Both the position numbers and the translations under genes were made by a program. Source: Streptomyces sp. WAC 01529 (GTDB lineage: Bacteria; Actinomycetota; Actinomycetes; Streptomycetales; Streptomycetaceae). Taken from it: a stretch of DNA of 64,000 nt. Every line of letters starts with the position of its first letter. Position 1 is the first letter of the stretch. Shown here in pieces: positions 34,938-44,407 of this stretch. The stretch spans positions 7,839,001-7,903,000 of the forward strand of contig NZ_CP029617.1 in assembly GCF_003945545.1 (NCBI RefSeq), in the 5' to 3' direction. The notes beneath the pieces are model-generated. The model ran no database searches. It had not been told where the DNA came from and saw only the letters and a list, made by a program, of their open reading frames with translations.

Positions 34938-35295
34938 GAAGCGTGCACTGTCGCAAAATGCTCGCAAGGGCTGGCGGGGGCGGCGGCCAGGAAACAGCCA
35001 GGGGGCGCGTGGTTGGTGGCGGTGTTCATGTGGTCGCTCTCCCGCGACACCTTCAGCAGGCTCTACGCACGAGCGTTCATCCTGAACGTGCAGGTCACGG
35101 GGGTGGGGTCGGCGATCGCGGCCAGGCCCGCTGCGCGCAGCCGACCGTTGCGGCGACTCCGGCGTCGGCCGAGAAGGGCCACTGGCCCGCGCGTCGCATG
35201 ATCGTCGCCCCTGGGGGATGACGCCGTGGGCCACACGGTTAGGGTGTGGCGCCGTACTCGGCGGATCACTCTCCTGAACAGATGGGACCGGGCTC
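34938..35295 (+). other. Intergenic stretch holding the promoter of the AbfB sigma-factor gene
   Basis: No gene is supported. A likely promoter lies near its right end: ATGACG at 35218-35223 and TAGGGT at 35240-35245 with a 16-base spacer, placing the transcript start about 45 bases before the ATG at 35296. The left part has no notable structure. Confidence 0.45.
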
Positions 35296-36813
35296 ATGGA
35301 CGCGGATCACGTGAGGCTGGTCGTCGCGGCGCAACGCGGTGACGAGCGGGCGCGCGAGGCGCTCGTCGCCGCATATCTGCCGTTGTTGTACAACATCGTC
35401 GGACGGGCGCTGAGCGGCCATGCCGACGTGGACGACGTGGTCCAGGAGACGCTGCTGCGCGCGGTACGCGACCTGCCCGCACTGCGGGCCCCGGAGAGCT
35501 TCCGTTCCTGGCTGGTGTCGATCACGCTCCGGCAGGTCAATACGTACTGGCAGCGGCAGCGCACACTCGCCGACCGGACCACCCTCATCGACGAGGCGCT
35601 TCCGTTACCGGACGCCGCCGCCCCTCTGGAGGACACGACGATCCTGCGGCTGCGCATGTCGGAGGAGCGCGGACAGGCGGTCGAAGCGAGCCTTTGGCTC
35701 GACCCGGAACACCGGGTGCTCCTTTCGCTGTGGTGGCAGGAGTGCGCCGGGCTGCTCAGCCGCCAGGACATCGCCGACGCGACAGGCCTCGGCGTCTCCC
35801 ACACAGGGGTTCGTCTGCAACGCATGCGCGAGCAACTGGAACTGAGCCGGACGATCGTCGCCGCGCTGGCGGCCGACCCGCGCTGCCCTGGCCTGAGCGC
35901 GGCCCTCTCCGGCTGGGACGGCGCGCGTACGTCCGTGTGGCGCAAGCGGATCGCTCGGCACACGCGCGACTGCGCGACATGTACGGCGACGGCGGCCGAG
36001 CGGGTGCCGGCCGAGTTGCTCTTGTCCGGCCTCACGCCGCTGGCCGTGCCGGCGGCGCTCCTCGGGGCGCTGGTCGCGAAGGGCTTGCTGTCGGGTACGA
36101 CGGTGACGACGGCAGCCGCCGCGAGCGCCACGGGCACGGCGACTGGGGGCGGCGCTCTGCTCGGCAAGCTCCACGCGGTGACCGCCCATCCGATCGCGGC
36201 CCTCGCCACTGGCGCGGTGCTCGTCACCGGGACCGCCACGTACGTCGCCTGGCCCGAACCGGAGCACCGGACGCCCGGTGTCGCCGCCGCGCCGACGGCC
36301 GGCACGACCACCCCGGCTCCCTCGGCCACCCCGGCTCCCTCAACCACCCCCACTCCGTCGACCACCCCGGCTCCGTCGGTCACGCCGTCACCGTCGGGTC
36401 CGGCCGTGGTCCCGCTGGGCGTACGGTCCCTCGAGTCCGTGGACCGGCCCGGCCAATTCCTCACGTACGACGGTGACTTCGCGACGCTCAGCAGCGGTGA
36501 GGCCGCCTTCACCGTCAGCAAGGGGCTCGCGGACAGCCGGTGTGTCACGTTCCGTGCGGCCGACGGCCGGTATCTGCGCCACCACTATCTGCGGCTGCGC
36601 CTGAGCGCCGACGACGGCAGCCGGTTGTTCCGGGAGGACGCCACCTTCTGCCCGCGCCCCGGGACGGTCGACGGATCGGTGACCCTGTACGCGCACAACT
36701 ACCCGGGCTCCGCCCTGCGCCCCCGCGACGGATCGATCCGCCTCGACGGCTTCAACGGCACGCGTACCTTCACCGGCCAGGCATCTTTCGTCGTCCGCGC
36801 GCCGCTGACGTGA
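35296..36813 (+). CDS. ECF-type sigma factor fused to anti-sigma zinc motif, membrane segment and AbfB sugar-binding domain
   Basis: The 505-aa protein joins an entire sensory pathway in one chain. Residues 1-170 are an ECF sigma factor: region 2 (DVDDVVQETLLRAVRDLP) and region 4 (LSRQDIADATGLGVSHTGVRLQRM). Residues about 220-230 contain HTRDCATC, the His-x3-Cys-x2-Cys motif of zinc-binding anti-sigma domains. Two hydrophobic stretches follow, the stronger near 300-320 (IAALATGAVLVTGTATYVAW), then a Thr/Pro/Ser linker with PAPS/TPTPS repeats. Residues about 375-505 are an AbfB domain (LESVDRPGQFLTYDG, ATFCPRPG, HNYPGSALRPRDG), known as an arabinose-side-chain-binding module in arabinofuranosidases. 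The next two genes encode an arabinoxylanase and a xyloglucanase. An external hemicellulose sensor that controls transcription is a reasonable inference. Confidence 0.85.
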   Translation: MDADHVRLVVAAQRGDERAREALVAAYLPLLYNIVGRALSGHADVDDVVQETLLRAVRDLPALRAPESFRSWLVSITLRQVNTYWQRQRTLADRTTLIDEALPLPDAAAPLEDTTILRLRMSEERGQAVEASLWLDPEHRVLLSLWWQECAGLLSRQDIADATGLGVSHTGVRLQRMREQLELSRTIVAALAADPRCPGLSAALSGWDGARTSVWRKRIARHTRDCATCTATAAERVPAELLLSGLTPLAVPAALLGALVAKGLLSGTTVTTAAAASATGTATGGGALLGKLHAVTAHPIAALATGAVLVTGTATYVAWPEPEHRTPGVAAAPTAGTTTPAPSATPAPSTTPTPSTTPAPSVTPSPSGPAVVPLGVRSLESVDRPGQFLTYDGDFATLSSGEAAFTVSKGLADSRCVTFRAADGRYLRHHYLRLRLSADDGSRLFREDATFCPRPGTVDGSVTLYAHNYPGSALRPRDGSIRLDGFNGTRTFTGQASFVVRAPLT

Positions 36814-36994
36814 GCGCGGGGAACCGCTGACTTCATAACCGCGCCCCGCATTACGTTTTTCCGCTGCGAGATCCCTCACTGCGCGGGCGCGCACATTTTT
36901 CGTTACGCCGTCCCGCCTTCCCCGGCCTCCTCTTCAGGGGTGCCCCTTCACAGGCATCCCCCGCTGACCTGTCCCCTGAAGAAGGCCACTCCCC

Positions 36995-39376
36995 ATGACC
37001 AGACACACCGACGAACCCCGCAAAGGCCTGCACCGCCTCCGCCGGCCCCGCAGGACACTGGCGATCGGCCTGACGGCCTCGGCGCTCGTGGCCGGTGTCG
37101 TGACGTTGCTCCCCACCTCCGCCGGGGCCGCGAGCCTGGAGGCCGAGGCTTCCTCGTCGGGCCGGTACTTCGGCACCGCGATAGCCGCCGGGCGGCTGAG
37201 CGATGCGACGTACACGTCGATCGCCGACCGGGAGTTCAACATGATCACCCCGGAGAACGAGATGAAGTGGGACGCGATCGAACCGTCCCGCGACAACTTC
37301 CGGTTCGCGGCCGCCGACAAGATCGTCAACCGGTCCCTGGAGCGCGGCCAGCGGTTGCGCGGCCACACCACGGTGTGGCACTCGCAGTTGCCGGACTGGG
37401 TGAAGGCGATCAACGACCCGAACACGCTGCGCGGCGTCACGAACAACCACATCAAGACCACGATGAGCCGCTACAAGGGCAAGATCTACGCCTGGGACGT
37501 CGTCAACGAGGCCTTCCAGGACGGCGGCAGCGGTGCGCTGCGCGAGTCGGTGTTCAAGAAGGTGCTCGGCAGCGGCTTCATCGAGGAGGCGTTCCGCACC
37601 GCCCGCGCGGCCGACCCGGCCGCGAAGCTCTGCTACAACGACTACAACATCGAGGACTGGTCGGCCGCCAAGACCCAGGGCGTGTACCGCCTGGTCAAGG
37701 ACTTCAAGGCACGCGGTGTCCCCATCGACTGCGTGGGCTTCCAGAGCCACTTCGGGGCGGGCGGCCCGCCGGCCAGTTTCAAGAAGACCCTCGACAGCTT
37801 CGCGGCCCTCGGCGTCGACGTGCAGATCACCGAACTGGACATCGCCCAGGCGTCCCCCACGCACTACGCGAGCGCGGTCAACGCCTGCCTCGGCGTGAAG
37901 CGTTGTACCGGCATCACGGTGTGGGGCGTCCGCGACAGCGACTCGTGGCGCGCGGACGAGAAGCCGCTCCTCTTCGACGCGGCCGGCAAGCCGAAGCCCG
38001 CGTACGACGCCGTCAAGAAAGCGTTCGACGCCGGGTCGGGTACGACCCCGGCCGACCCGGGCGACGGCACCGGCCAGATCAAGGGCGTGCCCTCCGGCCG
38101 CTGCGTCGACGTCCCCGGCTCCTCGACCGCCAACGGCACGCAAGTACAGCTGAGGGACTGCGACGGGCAGTCGAACCAGAGCTGGACGCGCACCGCTGCC
38201 AAGCAGCTGAAGGTGTTCGGCGACAAGTGCCTGGACGCGAAGGCGAAGGGCACGACGAACGGCACCGAGGTGGTCATCTGGGACTGCAACGGCGGCACGA
38301 ACCAGCAGTGGAACATCAACACCAACGGTTCGATCTCCGGCGCCCAGTCCGGCAAGTGCATGGACGCGATTGGCGCGGGCACGTCCAACGGCACCAAAAT
38401 CCAGCTGTACACCTGCGCCGACGTCGGCAACCAGAAGTGGACCGCCCCCTCCGGCTCGGCCGGTGGCACGTGCGCGCTGCCGTCCACGTACAAGTGGAGC
38501 TCGACCGGCGCCCTGGCCAAGCCCGCCAACGGCTGGGCCTCGCTGAAGGACTTCACCCACGTCCCGTACAACGGCAAGCACCTCGTCTACGGGTCGATGT
38601 CGACGGGCACCTCGTACGGCTCGATGGCGTTCGCCCCGTTCAGCGACTGGTCCGGCATGGGGACGGCTACGCAGACGAAGATGAACCAGAACGCGGTCGC
38701 GCCCACCCTCTTCTACTTCGCGCCGAAGAAGATCTGGGTGCTGACGTACCAGTGGGGGGCCTCGCCCTTCAGCTACCGCACTTCCGCCGACCCGGCCGAC
38801 CCCAATGGCTGGTCCGCGCCGCGGCCCCTGTTCACCGGCAGCCTGCCCGACTCCCGGACCGGTCCGATCGACCAGACGTTGATCGGCGACGACCAGAACA
38901 TGTACCTCTTCTTCGCCGGTGACAACGGCAAGATCTACCGGGCGTCCATGCCGATCGGGAACTTCCCCGGCAACTTCGGCTCGTCCTACACGACGGTCAT
39001 GAGCGACACGGTCAAGAACCTCTTCGAGGCACCCCAGGTCTACAAGGTCCAGGGCCAGAACCAGTACCTGATGATCGTCGAGGCGCGGGGCGCCAACGAG
39101 AACCGCTACTTCCGCTCCTTCACGGCGACCAGCCTGAACGGTACGTGGACCCCGCAGGCCGCCACCGAGTCCAACCCCTTCGCGGGCAAGGCCAACAGCG
39201 GCGCGACCTGGACCAACGACATCAGCCACGGTGACCTGATCCGCTCCAACCCGGACCAGACCATGACCGTCGACCCGTGCCACCTCCAGCTGCTCTACCA
39301 GGGCAAGGACCCCAAGTCGGACGCCCCCTACGACGCGCTGCCGTACCGGCCGGGTGTGCTGACCCTGAAGCGCTGA
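36995..39376 (+). CDS. Secreted arabinoxylanase: GH10 xylanase, CBM13 ricin-type domain and GH62 arabinofuranosidase
   Basis: The 793-aa exported enzyme has a signal peptide (basic region with RRPRR, hydrophobic core, cleavage after SAGA). GH10 spans about 50-345: ENEMKWDAIEP, acid/base Glu in WDVVNEAFQD (about residue 171), nucleophile Glu in ITELDIA (about 283). A ricin-type CBM13 covers about 365-485, with three Q-x-W repeats (NQSW, NQQW, NQKW) for xylan binding. GH62 covers about 490-793, starting CALPSTYKWSS, with the catalytic-region blocks KDFTHV, GPIDQTLIGDD and EAPQVYKV. The enzyme should cut the xylan backbone and strip arabinose. It lies 182 bp after the AbfB sigma-factor gene and 53 bp before the GH74 gene, so the two hydrolases are probably co-transcribed. 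Confidence 0.95.
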   Translation: MTRHTDEPRKGLHRLRRPRRTLAIGLTASALVAGVVTLLPTSAGAASLEAEASSSGRYFGTAIAAGRLSDATYTSIADREFNMITPENEMKWDAIEPSRDNFRFAAADKIVNRSLERGQRLRGHTTVWHSQLPDWVKAINDPNTLRGVTNNHIKTTMSRYKGKIYAWDVVNEAFQDGGSGALRESVFKKVLGSGFIEEAFRTARAADPAAKLCYNDYNIEDWSAAKTQGVYRLVKDFKARGVPIDCVGFQSHFGAGGPPASFKKTLDSFAALGVDVQITELDIAQASPTHYASAVNACLGVKRCTGITVWGVRDSDSWRADEKPLLFDAAGKPKPAYDAVKKAFDAGSGTTPADPGDGTGQIKGVPSGRCVDVPGSSTANGTQVQLRDCDGQSNQSWTRTAAKQLKVFGDKCLDAKAKGTTNGTEVVIWDCNGGTNQQWNINTNGSISGAQSGKCMDAIGAGTSNGTKIQLYTCADVGNQKWTAPSGSAGGTCALPSTYKWSSTGALAKPANGWASLKDFTHVPYNGKHLVYGSMSTGTSYGSMAFAPFSDWSGMGTATQTKMNQNAVAPTLFYFAPKKIWVLTYQWGASPFSYRTSADPADPNGWSAPRPLFTGSLPDSRTGPIDQTLIGDDQNMYLFFAGDNGKIYRASMPIGNFPGNFGSSYTTVMSDTVKNLFEAPQVYKVQGQNQYLMIVEARGANENRYFRSFTATSLNGTWTPQAATESNPFAGKANSGATWTNDISHGDLIRSNPDQTMTVDPCHLQLLYQGKDPKSDAPYDALPYRPGVLTLKR

Positions 39377-39429
39377 GCCCTTCCACAGACAGTTGCCCGT
39401 CAGTTATCCGCAAGGAGCACGCCTTCCCC

Positions 39430-41619
39430 GTGAACATCTCTCCCTACACCCGCACGGGCTCCCGGCGGCGCGGTCTGCACCGCCGCCGCCGGGGCGCCAT
39501 CGCCCTGCTGCTCGCGGTGCCCGCCGCGGCCGTGCCGTACCTGCTGCTCACGCAGGACGACTCCCAGGCCGCGAAGGCCCGGCCGTCCGCGGCAGCACCG
39601 TACAAGTGGAAGAACGCGCAGGTCGTCGGCGGCGGTTACGTCTCCGGCCTCGTCTTCAACCAGCGTGAGCGGGGTCTGCTGTACGCCCGCACCGACATGG
39701 GCGGCGCGTACCGCTGGGACGTCGGCGCCGAGAAGTGGATCCCGCTCACCGACTGGCTCGGCGAGAAGGACTGGAACCTGCTCGGCATCGACTCCCTCGC
39801 CACCGACCCCGTCGACCCCGACCGGCTCTACCTCGGCGCGGGCACGTACACCAACGACTGGGCGGGCAACGGCGCGATCCTCCGCTCCACCGACCGCGGC
39901 CGCACCTTCAAGCGCACCGAGCTGCCTTTCAAGCTCGGCGGCAACGAGGACGGCCGCGGCGCAGGCGAACGCCTCGTCGTCGACCCGGCGGACCACTCGA
40001 ACCTGCTCCTCGGCTCCCGGAAGAACGGCCTGTGGCGGTCCACCGACTACGGCGCGACCTGGCGTCAGGTCGAGTCCTTCCCGGTCAAGGGCGGGGCGGG
40101 CAGCGGTGCCGGCATCTCGTTCGTGACATACGGGCCGAAGGGCAGCGACACCGTGTACGCCGGTGTCGCCGACAAGTCCACGTCCCTCTACCGGTCGACC
40201 GACAGCGGTGCCACATGGCGGGCGGTCGCCGGGCAGCCGACCGGCCAGCTGCCACAGCACGGTGTCGTCACGGGCGACGGCACGCTGTATGTGACGTACA
40301 CCGACAACCTCGGGCCCAACGGCGTCACCGGCGGCTCGGTCCGGAAGTACACGCCGAGCGGCGGGGGCTGGAAGGACGTGTCCCCCTCGCAGGGCTCGTA
40401 CGGCTTCTCCGGGCTCGCGGTCGATCCGCGCAAGCCGTCCACGGTGATGGTCACGACGCTGGGCCGCTGGTACCCCGAGGACGAGATCTACCGCACCACG
40501 GACGGCGGTTCGACCTGGAAAGCCCTCGCCGACAAGTCGGTACGGGACGCCTCCGGCGCGCCGTACGTCGGCACCCACACCGGTCACTGGATGACGGCCC
40601 TCGCCATCGATCCGTTCGACTCCGGGCACGTGCTGTACGGCACCGGCAACGGGATCTGGCGGAGCGAGGACGCCGACGCCGGGACGAGCCACTGGACCAT
40701 AGGGGCCAAGGGACTTGAGGAGACGGCGATCCTCGACGCCATCGCCCCGCCCGGTGGCGCGACCGTCCTGACCTCCATGGGTGACCAGGGCGGATTCCGC
40801 CACACCGACCTGACGCGGGTGCCGCCCGGACGGATGAGGAACCCGCTGATGAGCAACAGCACCGACATCGACTACGCCGCGTCGAAACCGTCGGTGATGG
40901 CGCGGGTCGGCACGGGCGGCAAGCAGGACGGCGCCTACTCCACCGACGGCGGCGTCACCTGGCGGGGCTTCGCCGCCGAACCGGTGGCCGACGCCCACAG
41001 CGGCCGTATCGCCCTCGCGGCGGACGGCTCCACGCTGGTGTGGACCCAGTCCGGGCAGTCCCCGTACCGCTCGACGGACAAGGGAGCGACCTGGTCGAAG
41101 GTGCGGGGGCTCGGCACGGGGGCAGAGGTCGTCGCCGACCGCTCCTCCGCCCGCACCTTCTACTCCCTGACCGGCGGCACCCTCTACGCCAGCACCGACG
41201 GCGGCGCGACCTTCACCGCCCGCGCGACCGGCCTGCCCGCCGACGGCCGCCTCAAGGCCCTCCCGGGCCGGGCAGGCGAACTGTGGATCGCGGGCGGCGG
41301 CAAGGGCCTGCTCCACTCCACGGACGGGGGCGGCACGTTCACCCGGCTCACCTCGGTGACGTCCGCCTCGGCGGTCGGCTTCGGCAAGGCCGCGCCGCGC
41401 GCCTCGTACCAGACGCTGTACCTGATCGGCACGGTCAAGGACGTCACCGGCGTCTTCCGCTCCACCGACAAGGGCGCCACCTGGACCCGCGTCAATGACA
41501 ACGCCCACCAGTGGGGCGCCATCGGCAGTCAGGGCGTCGTCACCGGCGATCCCGACACCTATGGCCGCGTCTACATCGGCACCAACGGCCGCGGCCTCCA
41601 GTACGGCGACCCGTCCTGA
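39430..41619 (+). CDS. Secreted GH74 xyloglucanase
   Basis: The 729-aa protein starts at GTG 39430, 12 bases after AAGGAG, in a frame that gives a twin-Arg-rich N-terminus (GSRRRGLHRRRRG), a hydrophobic core (AIALLLAVPAAAVPYLLL) and a mature domain. The rest is a two-propeller GH74 fold: VVGGGYVSGLVFN opens the domain, and YARTDMGGAYRWD contains the catalytic Asp. Many BNR/Asp-box repeats (STDRGRTF, STDYGATW, STDSGATW, STDKGATW) line the blades. There is no carbohydrate-binding module, unlike many Streptomyces GH74 enzymes. It follows the arabinoxylanase in the same direction and ends before a strong terminator. Endo- versus exo-action cannot be told by eye. Confidence 0.93.
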   Translation: MNISPYTRTGSRRRGLHRRRRGAIALLLAVPAAAVPYLLLTQDDSQAAKARPSAAAPYKWKNAQVVGGGYVSGLVFNQRERGLLYARTDMGGAYRWDVGAEKWIPLTDWLGEKDWNLLGIDSLATDPVDPDRLYLGAGTYTNDWAGNGAILRSTDRGRTFKRTELPFKLGGNEDGRGAGERLVVDPADHSNLLLGSRKNGLWRSTDYGATWRQVESFPVKGGAGSGAGISFVTYGPKGSDTVYAGVADKSTSLYRSTDSGATWRAVAGQPTGQLPQHGVVTGDGTLYVTYTDNLGPNGVTGGSVRKYTPSGGGWKDVSPSQGSYGFSGLAVDPRKPSTVMVTTLGRWYPEDEIYRTTDGGSTWKALADKSVRDASGAPYVGTHTGHWMTALAIDPFDSGHVLYGTGNGIWRSEDADAGTSHWTIGAKGLEETAILDAIAPPGGATVLTSMGDQGGFRHTDLTRVPPGRMRNPLMSNSTDIDYAASKPSVMARVGTGGKQDGAYSTDGGVTWRGFAAEPVADAHSGRIALAADGSTLVWTQSGQSPYRSTDKGATWSKVRGLGTGAEVVADRSSARTFYSLTGGTLYASTDGGATFTARATGLPADGRLKALPGRAGELWIAGGGKGLLHSTDGGGTFTRLTSVTSASAVGFGKAAPRASYQTLYLIGTVKDVTGVFRSTDKGATWTRVNDNAHQWGAIGSQGVVTGDPDTYGRVYIGTNGRGLQYGDPS

Positions 41620-41641
41620 TCCCCGTGCGTCACCCGTGACA

Positions 41642-41692
41642 GCGGGCCGCCCTCCTGACCGTGATGTCGCTTCGGTCAGGAGGGCGGCCCGC
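41642..41692. terminator. Strong terminator: 20-bp perfect stem
   Basis: Arms 41642-41661 and 41673-41692 (20 bp, GCGGGCCGCCCTCCTGACCG and its exact reverse complement) enclose an 11-base loop. It begins 23 bp after the GH74 stop. There is no T-run, as usual in Streptomyces. It can block reading from both sides and separates the hydrolase locus from the convergent lasso cluster. Confidence 0.9.
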
Positions 41693-41761
41693 GGCGTAAC
41701 CGGCCCGTTGGGCCGCGAGGGTGGGCGGGGGAGGAGGCCCTGAGCCCGTAACCGTCCCGTT

Positions 41762-41790
41762 CGGGGCGTGTTGGCCTTCCATACGCCCCG
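41762..41790 (-). terminator. Terminator of the lasso peptide operon
   Basis: CGGGGCGT (41762-41769) and ACGCCCCG (41783-41790) form an 8-bp perfect stem with a 13-base loop, 19 bp beyond the stop of the last lasso gene. Confidence 0.6.
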
Positions 41791-41808
41791 GAACCGCTGC
41801 CGAGGCAG

Positions 41809-43671
41809 CTAATTGAGCAGTTGCGTGTGCGCCAGTTCGCTGTAGAGGGCGTCGCGCTTGATGAGTTCGCCGTGCGTGCCGATCGCTCGTACGCATCCGG
41901 CCTCCATGACGATGATCCGGTCGGCCGTCGTGACGGTGGAGAGCCGGTGGGCGATCACCATGACGGTGGTGCTGCGGGCGGCATCGGTGATCATGTCGCG
42001 CAATGCCGCCTCGTTGGCCGCGTCGAGTTGTGAGGTGACCTCGTCCATCAGCAGCAGTCTCGGGCGGCGCAGCAGAGCGCGGGCGATCGCCACCCGCTGT
42101 CGCTCGCCCCCGGAGAGGCGGCTGCCACGGTGGCCGACGTGGGTGTCCAGCCCGTGGGGGAGGCGGTCCGTCAAGGTGTCCAGCCGCGCCATACGCAGCA
42201 CCTGGGCGAGTTCTTCGCCGGAAGGGTCGCTGGCACCGAGCGTCAGGTTGTCCCGCAGTGTGCCGGCGAGGACGGGAGTGTCCTGTTCGACGTAGCCGAT
42301 GGATGCGCGGAGCTGGCTCAGGGGCCACTGCCGTGTGTCCTTGCCGCCCACGAGGATGGACCCGGCATCAGGTTCGTAGAAGCGCTCGATCAGAGAGAAG
42401 ACGGTGGTCTTGCCCGCGCCGGAGGGGCCCACGATCGCCGTCAGACCGCGCCCGGGCACGGTGAAGGAGACCTCGTGGTGCACCCTGGGCAGCCCGGGCC
42501 GGTAAGCGAAACGCACTTGACGGAAAGTCACGTCGAGTGGTGACCGGCCGTCCTCGGCGGCCATGGCGGGGGAGCCGCCCCTCGCTGTCGCTCCCCGCGT
42601 GTGCTCGGTCGTGTGCTCGGGTTTCACCTGTTCGGCCTCGAGCGTCTCAATGTGCTCGATGCGGACAGCGGCCGCAGATCCGATCTGGAACTGGCTCACT
42701 CCTTCGACGAGTTGACCGATGCGAGGGGCGAGGGCGAAGAGATACAACAGAAAGGCGACCAGGGTGGAGACGCTGATCGTGCCGGCGGTGACCCGGGCGC
42801 CTCCCACCCCGAGCACGACGAGGAAGCACACCTGAACGACCACCGCCGACGCCGTGGCCGACACCGCCTCCCACGCCGCGGCCCGCGTACCTCTGCGGCG
42901 GGCGTGTTCGGCCGCACGGCGCAGCGCTTGGGTCTCCCAGTGCTCGGCGCCCGATGCCTTGACCGTGCGAAAGGCCCCCAGGACGCGCTCCAGGGCGCCC
43001 CCGATGTGGCCCACCGCATCCTGCACCTGCCGGGTCGCGCGGCCGATGCGCGGAGCCACGACCGCGACGATGACACCGACGAACGCGATCACGCCGAGAG
43101 TGACGCAGAGCAGGACGGCGTCGAGGAAGCCCATGATGACGACGGTCGCGGCGGTGACCAGCGTGCCGGTGACGGCGGCGGACACCGCCTGGGGCGCGGT
43201 CTGGCGCAGCAACGTCGTATCGGAGGTGACGCGGGCGATCAGGTCGCCCGGTTCGGTGCGCTCCACCACGGGCACCCGCAGGCGCAGCAGCCGCTCGGTC
43301 AGTCGGCAGCGGGCAGCGCAGACCATGGACTCGGCCGACCGTTGCAGCACGTAGTGACCCAGCCCCGCGAGTACCGCGCCGGTGACCACCAGCAGGCTGA
43401 GCATGAGGATGGGGCCGGTGGTCGGCCGGCCCTGGCTCATGTCGTCCATCACCCGTTTGGCCGCCAAGGGCTGGGCCAGGCCCATGACGCTGCCGACGAG
43501 CCCGAGCAGGACACCCGCGGCCATGCGCCAACGCTGTGGGCTCAGATGGGTCATGAGCGCTCGTTGGGAGGCCCAGGCGCGCTCGGGACCCGTGTCCTCA
43601 TCAGGTTCGTGGGAGCCGTCGGCGGGGCCGGTGAGGGGGCGGGGGCCCTCGATGCCGGGGGCCGTGGTCAT
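41809..43671 (-). CDS. Lasso peptide ABC exporter (D protein)
   Basis: The 620-aa half-transporter has a six-segment ABC membrane domain (about 35-330) fused to an ATPase: Walker A VGPSGAGKTT, signature RLSGGERQRVAIARALL, Walker B LLLMDEVTSQLD, switch His in VIAHRLST. It exports the mature lasso peptide and gives self-protection in other clusters. The ATG at 43671 begins 4 bases after the B2 stop and is preceded by GTGGAG; a longer upstream reading would run back inside B2. The ATPase lacks a C39 peptidase domain, as expected because B2 does the leader cleavage. It is the last gene of the operon. Confidence 0.9.
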   Translation of the reverse strand: MTTAPGIEGPRPLTGPADGSHEPDEDTGPERAWASQRALMTHLSPQRWRMAAGVLLGLVGSVMGLAQPLAAKRVMDDMSQGRPTTGPILMLSLLVVTGAVLAGLGHYVLQRSAESMVCAARCRLTERLLRLRVPVVERTEPGDLIARVTSDTTLLRQTAPQAVSAAVTGTLVTAATVVIMGFLDAVLLCVTLGVIAFVGVIVAVVAPRIGRATRQVQDAVGHIGGALERVLGAFRTVKASGAEHWETQALRRAAEHARRRGTRAAAWEAVSATASAVVVQVCFLVVLGVGGARVTAGTISVSTLVAFLLYLFALAPRIGQLVEGVSQFQIGSAAAVRIEHIETLEAEQVKPEHTTEHTRGATARGGSPAMAAEDGRSPLDVTFRQVRFAYRPGLPRVHHEVSFTVPGRGLTAIVGPSGAGKTTVFSLIERFYEPDAGSILVGGKDTRQWPLSQLRASIGYVEQDTPVLAGTLRDNLTLGASDPSGEELAQVLRMARLDTLTDRLPHGLDTHVGHRGSRLSGGERQRVAIARALLRRPRLLLMDEVTSQLDAANEAALRDMITDAARSTTVMVIAHRLSTVTTADRIIVMEAGCVRAIGTHGELIKRDALYSELAHTQLLN

Positions 43672-43675
43672 CGGC

Positions 43676-44092
43676 TCACTCCACGGTGAAGAAGCGTTGG
43701 AAGTATGTGGGTGAGGCGTCTTCTCCGACGAGGACACCCTCGGCTTCCACCCAGGCGTGGGCGGCGAAGGGCGGTCGGCTGCGTACGCCCACGCACCAGG
43801 TGGGCCAGTGGCCGTACCACCGGCAGAGCAGCACGGTGGCCAGGGATCTCGGGAGGCAGCCCTTCTGCCCGCCCGCGGACAGGCTTACGGCGAGTACCGT
43901 CTCGCGGGCCTTCTCCGCCTCGGAGAGGGTGGCGGGCCGGGCGCCGCGCCGCAGCCTGGCCAGGATGGTGCGGATGCGGCCCGGTGGCATGGTGGCCAGC
44001 ACATGGGCACAGCCCACGGCTGCCCGGGCGGCGAAGCGGCGGCCCACCGGTACGGAACACGGATCGTAGGGGAGAGCTTCCGGGGTCGTCAT
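43676..44092 (-). CDS. Lasso leader peptidase (B2, transglutaminase-like)
   Basis: The 138-aa cysteine protease removes the leader from the precursor. The catalytic elements are visible: Cys in GQKGCLPRSLATVLL, His in PPFAAHAWVE, and an acidic residue in GVLVGEDA. The Arg-rich VGVRSRPPF before the His is also a family mark. The ATG at 44092 has GAGG about 6 bases upstream. It acts with the separately encoded B1 recognition protein, 42 bp upstream; the split B1/B2 arrangement is the actinobacterial type. Confidence 0.9.
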   Translation of the reverse strand: MTTPEALPYDPCSVPVGRRFAARAAVGCAHVLATMPPGRIRTILARLRRGARPATLSEAEKARETVLAVSLSAGGQKGCLPRSLATVLLCRWYGHWPTWCVGVRSRPPFAAHAWVEAEGVLVGEDASPTYFQRFFTVE

Positions 44093-44134
44093 GCGTGCCT
44101 CTTCGGTCGGAGGAGGGCGGGGCGCGGGGGAGCG

Positions 44135-44407
44135 CTATGTGGTGAGGAGTCCGGCGGAGCGCAGCTCACCGACGATGGCGTCGACGTCCTTGGCTGCTTC
44201 GTCGGCGCCGATGTCGTCGTACTGCGTGGTCAGCGCCTCGACGGCCCGCTCCGCGCCGCGGGCACGACCGTCCAGCAGGGTCCGCAGGACAAGGGCCGCC
44301 GTCGGGTTGAGGGTCCAGTACTCGGCGCTCTTCTGATCGAGCAGCGCCACGCCGTATTCGGTCTCGGTCATCAGGACGCCGGGCCTCAACGCGTGCACCA
44401 AGATCAT
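44135..44407 (-). CDS. Lasso leader-binding protein (B1, RRE/PqqD-like)
   Basis: The 90-aa protein binds the precursor leader and presents it to the peptidase and cyclase. It shows the PqqD-like winged-helix pattern: GVLMTETEYGVALLDQKSAE, YWTLNPTAALVLRTLLDG, then DDIGADEAAKDVDAIVGEL ending in LLTT. Its ATG overlaps the cyclase stop (ATGA), so translation is coupled. Confidence 0.9.
   Translation of the reverse strand: MILVHALRPGVLMTETEYGVALLDQKSAEYWTLNPTAALVLRTLLDGRARGAERAVEALTTQYDDIGADEAAKDVDAIVGELRSAGLLTT

Noticed and set aside
36851..39283. 810-codon minus-strand open frame
   Set aside because: Shadow of the GH10-CBM13-GH62 gene, which has a signal peptide and catalytic motifs.
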